DNA of 51,642 bases from Kiritimatiellia bacterium (GTDB lineage: Bacteria; Verrucomicrobiota; Kiritimatiellia; RFP12; UBA1067), in assembly GCA_904502135.1 (NCBI GenBank), contig CAJGDE010000001.1, forward strand, positions 1 through 51,642. Direction: 5' to 3'. Under the pieces are notes generated by a model. It was not told the origin of the DNA. It saw only the letters and a program-made list of their open reading frames with translations, and did not search any database. Shown piece after piece: positions 49,681 through 51,642 of this stretch. Made by a program: the position numbers and the translations under genes. How positions within the stretch are numbered: the first letter of the stretch is position 1; every line of letters begins with the position of its first letter.

Positions 49681-51642
49681 ATGAAAATAAGTAAGATGAT
49701 AGTGTTGTCGTTGGTGGCTCTTGCAATATCGTCGCCGACAATTACCAATGCCGGTTTGCTTGTTGAGTGTGAACAATTTGCCGAAAAGGGCGGATGGTTT
49801 GTCGATTCGCAGTTTATTGATGAGATGGGGTCAAGTTATCTGCTCGCGCACGGTCTTGGAAAGCCTGTTGCCGACGCTGTGACGAGCATCGAAGTGAAAG
49901 AAAGCGGTCGTTACTGCGTATTCGCTCGCACCAAGAACTGGACCGCTCCGTGGAGCGTCCATCCTGCAGGAGTGTTTTCAATAGCCATTGACGGGAAGGA
50001 CCTTCATGAAAAAGTCGGTACGGCTGGTAATGGCGCATGGATATGGCAGAAAGCAGGCTCCGTCGATCTGAAAGCTGGGGTGCACGAACTGAGACTTCGT
50101 GACCTCACGGGTTTTGACGGACGTTGCGATGCTGTGTTTTTAGCGCCTGACGGTGAGTCGCCTCCCGAGGGGGCTCGGTGGACTGCCGCTGGCGCTCCTG
50201 ATGAAGTCGTTTCCGCCGATCTCGTCGTTTGTGGAGCAGGCGTAGCGGGAATTTGTGCGGCGATATCAGCGGCGCGTCTCGGAGTGAAGGTAGCGTTAGT
50301 CTCCGATCGTCCAGTTCTAGGAGGCGCCAATTCGTCGGAAGTGCGCGTGCATTTGGGCGGCAGGCTGAATATCGGCCCGTATCCGCGGCTTGGAGATGTA
50401 GTTTCAGAAATCGGTCCAGCCAAGGGTGGCAATGCAGGTCCGGCAGAGAGATATGAGGATGATCGAAAACTTGCTGCGGTGAAAGCTGAGACGAACATCT
50501 GTCTTTTTACGGGCGTACGCATCGTTGCTGCTGAGACGGAAAACTCAGTTATAAAAGCCTCAATTGGACGCGGAGTGGTCGATGGGCGAAAGATTCGTTT
50601 TGAGGCTCCTCTTTTTGCCGATTGCACTGGCGATGGTGCGCTCGGAGCCCTTGCTGGAGCAGATTTTCGGATTGGACGCGAAGGCCGCGATGAAACTGGG
50701 GAGAGTCTTGCTCCTGAAAAGGGCGATAAGCTGACTATGGGATCAAGTGTTCAGTGGAATGCCCGTAAAGAGGTGGGAGCGAAGTTTCCTGTTGAACCTT
50801 GGATGCTCAAGTTTACCGAGGAGAGTTGCTGCTACCTCAAGCATGGCGATTGGGATTGGGAAACTGGTATGAATCGCGACCAGCTCGGCAATTTTGAGTA
50901 TGTGCGCGATTACGGAATGCTGGCGGTTTACTCGAACTGGGCGTTCATCAAGAATTTCGGCAGGCGCAAGGCTGAGTGGGATGATCTTTCTCTTAACTGG
51001 GTAGCTCACGTCGCCGGGAAGCGTGAGACGCGGCGTCGTATGGGAGAACATATCCTCACCGAGCAGGATATCTTCGAGAATCGTCCGATGAAGGATGGCA
51101 CATGTTGGACTACATGGTCTGTCGATCTTCATTACCCGATGCCTGAGAACGCCAAGCACTTCCCGGAAGATCCTTTTCGTTCAATCTGCAAACACGCGAT
51201 TCATAGCGGCTATGCGATTCCTTACCGCTCGTTCTATTCCCGGAACGTTGCCAATTTGTTTATGGCGGGGCGCAATATATCCGTTACGCATGTGGCGCTC
51301 GGAACGGTGCGCGTTATGCGCACGACCGGCATGATGGGCGAGGTTGTGGGTATGGCTGCTGCTATCTGCAAGCGACACGGATGCCGCCCGCGCGGCGTCT
51401 ACGATCGATACTTGGATGAATTGAAAATATTGATGTCGAAAGGCGTGGGACTTGGAAAGGCGCAGCCTCCGCAGAAATATAATCTTGGCGGAATGAATAT
51501 TTCATCATGGATCGATTTCAACAAGAACGGAGTGAAGGATATCTATGAGGATTCTTCAAAGCCGATAGACGAACGTGTGGAGAATCTCCTTTCGCAGATG
51601 ACACTTGAAGAAAAGTCTTGTCAGATGGCCACGCTCTACGGA
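49681..51642 (+). CDS. Secreted FAD-dependent oxidoreductase fused to a GH3 domain, cut by window end
   Basis: The reading frame is open for 654 codons to the last base. Parts in order: a signal peptide (residues 1-23); a beta-rich N-terminal domain (about 25-170) resembling a carbohydrate-binding module (LLVECEQFAEKGGWFVDSQF, GRYCVFARTKNW, AGVHELRLRDL); an FAD-dependent oxidoreductase (about 178-600) with the dinucleotide fold LVVCGAGVAGICAA at 181-194, RPVLGGANSSEVRVHLGG, ADCTGDGALGALAGADFRIG and a C-terminal FAD contact NLFMAGRNISVTH; then a short linker and the start of a GH3 catalytic domain at about 611: WIDFNKNGVKDIYEDSSKPI and RVENLLSQMTLEEKSCQM. The GH3 N-terminal motif is unmistakable. 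FAD oxidoreductases of this type normally end near residue 590, so this is a true or artefactual fusion. Confidence 0.85.
   Translation, partial: MKISKMIVLSLVALAISSPTITNAGLLVECEQFAEKGGWFVDSQFIDEMGSSYLLAHGLGKPVADAVTSIEVKESGRYCVFARTKNWTAPWSVHPAGVFSIAIDGKDLHEKVGTAGNGAWIWQKAGSVDLKAGVHELRLRDLTGFDGRCDAVFLAPDGESPPEGARWTAAGAPDEVVSADLVVCGAGVAGICAAISAARLGVKVALVSDRPVLGGANSSEVRVHLGGRLNIGPYPRLGDVVSEIGPAKGGNAGPAERYEDDRKLAAVKAETNICLFTGVRIVAAETENSVIKASIGRGVVDGRKIRFEAPLFADCTGDGALGALAGADFRIGREGRDETGESLAPEKGDKLTMGSSVQWNARKEVGAKFPVEPWMLKFTEESCCYLKHGDWDWETGMNRDQLGNFEYVRDYGMLAVYSNWAFIKNFGRRKAEWDDLSLNWVAHVAGKRETRRRMGEHILTEQDIFENRPMKDGTCWTTWSVDLHYPMPENAKHFPEDPFRSICKHAIHSGYAIPYRSFYSRNVANLFMAGRNISVTHVALGTVRVMRTTGMMGEVVGMAAAICKRHGCRPRGVYDRYLDELKILMSKGVGLGKAQPPQKYNLGGMNISSWIDFNKNGVKDIYEDSSKPIDERVENLLSQMTLEEKSCQMATLYG

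Overview
The window is a gene-dense bacterial chromosome segment of 51.6 kb. It holds 56 protein genes (one cut at each end) and no rRNA, tRNA, CRISPR array or insertion sequence that I can recognise. Gene content points to the PVC superphylum, most likely a Kiritimatiellota or Lentisphaerota relative. The pointers are a lone prepilin-type N-terminal protein, FHA and PEGA proteins beside a Tad-type membrane protein, a secreted FAD-dependent oxidoreductase of the kind common in those phyla, and a ribosomal cluster lacking L30. This placement is inference, not a phylogeny.

Layout. 1-2037: end of an acyl-CoA synthetase gene, rpe and a HAD phosphatase. 2066-3918: yceD-rpmF-plsX, then leuS, thrS and an EttA-type ABC-F gene up to 9923. 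10089-14187: dnaK-groES-groEL behind a textbook sigma-54 promoter, closed by a strong terminator. 14340-22922: metG, a T2SF(TadC)-FHA-PEGA trio, tlyA, pyrimidine-nucleoside phosphorylase and a MalK/UgpC-type ATPase. 22942-32726: nadA, a secreted aldose 1-epimerase, a cell-wall amidase, an MbfA-like ferritin/VIT1 protein, a GalU-like and glucuronokinase-like pair, a zinc-ribbon protein, a CDP-alcohol phosphatidyltransferase, a prepilin and priA. 32745-34995 (minus): der, an unknown 105-residue protein and a sigma-factor-like protein. 35082-43858: a fused S10-spc ribosomal operon of 19 genes, from a structured 280-nt leader to a terminator directly after rplO. It lacks rpmC (L29), rpmD (L30) and secY. 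43869-51642: a carbohydrate-use region with a divergent glycoside hydrolase, a zinc-type dehydrogenase, a PfkB kinase, a Tat lipoprotein and a secreted FAD oxidoreductase that runs in frame into a glycoside hydrolase family 3 domain at the window edge.

The first 35 kb is mostly housekeeping (translation, protein folding, cofactors, envelope). Genes sit in tight operons with ATGA, TAATG or GTGA overlaps and mostly AAGGAG-type ribosome binding sites.

The most interesting signals are not single genes. Five genes have an extended -10 box whose predicted transcription start lies 1-3 nt before the start codon, implying leaderless mRNAs. Short tandem repeats of period 7 or 8 lie between chaperone genes and also, in frame, inside leuS and metG. 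A sigma-54 promoter with a dyad upstream appears to drive the chaperone cluster. The S10 leader carries an internal terminator followed by a multibranch fold. The oxidoreductase-GH3 fusion at the end is the most unusual protein.
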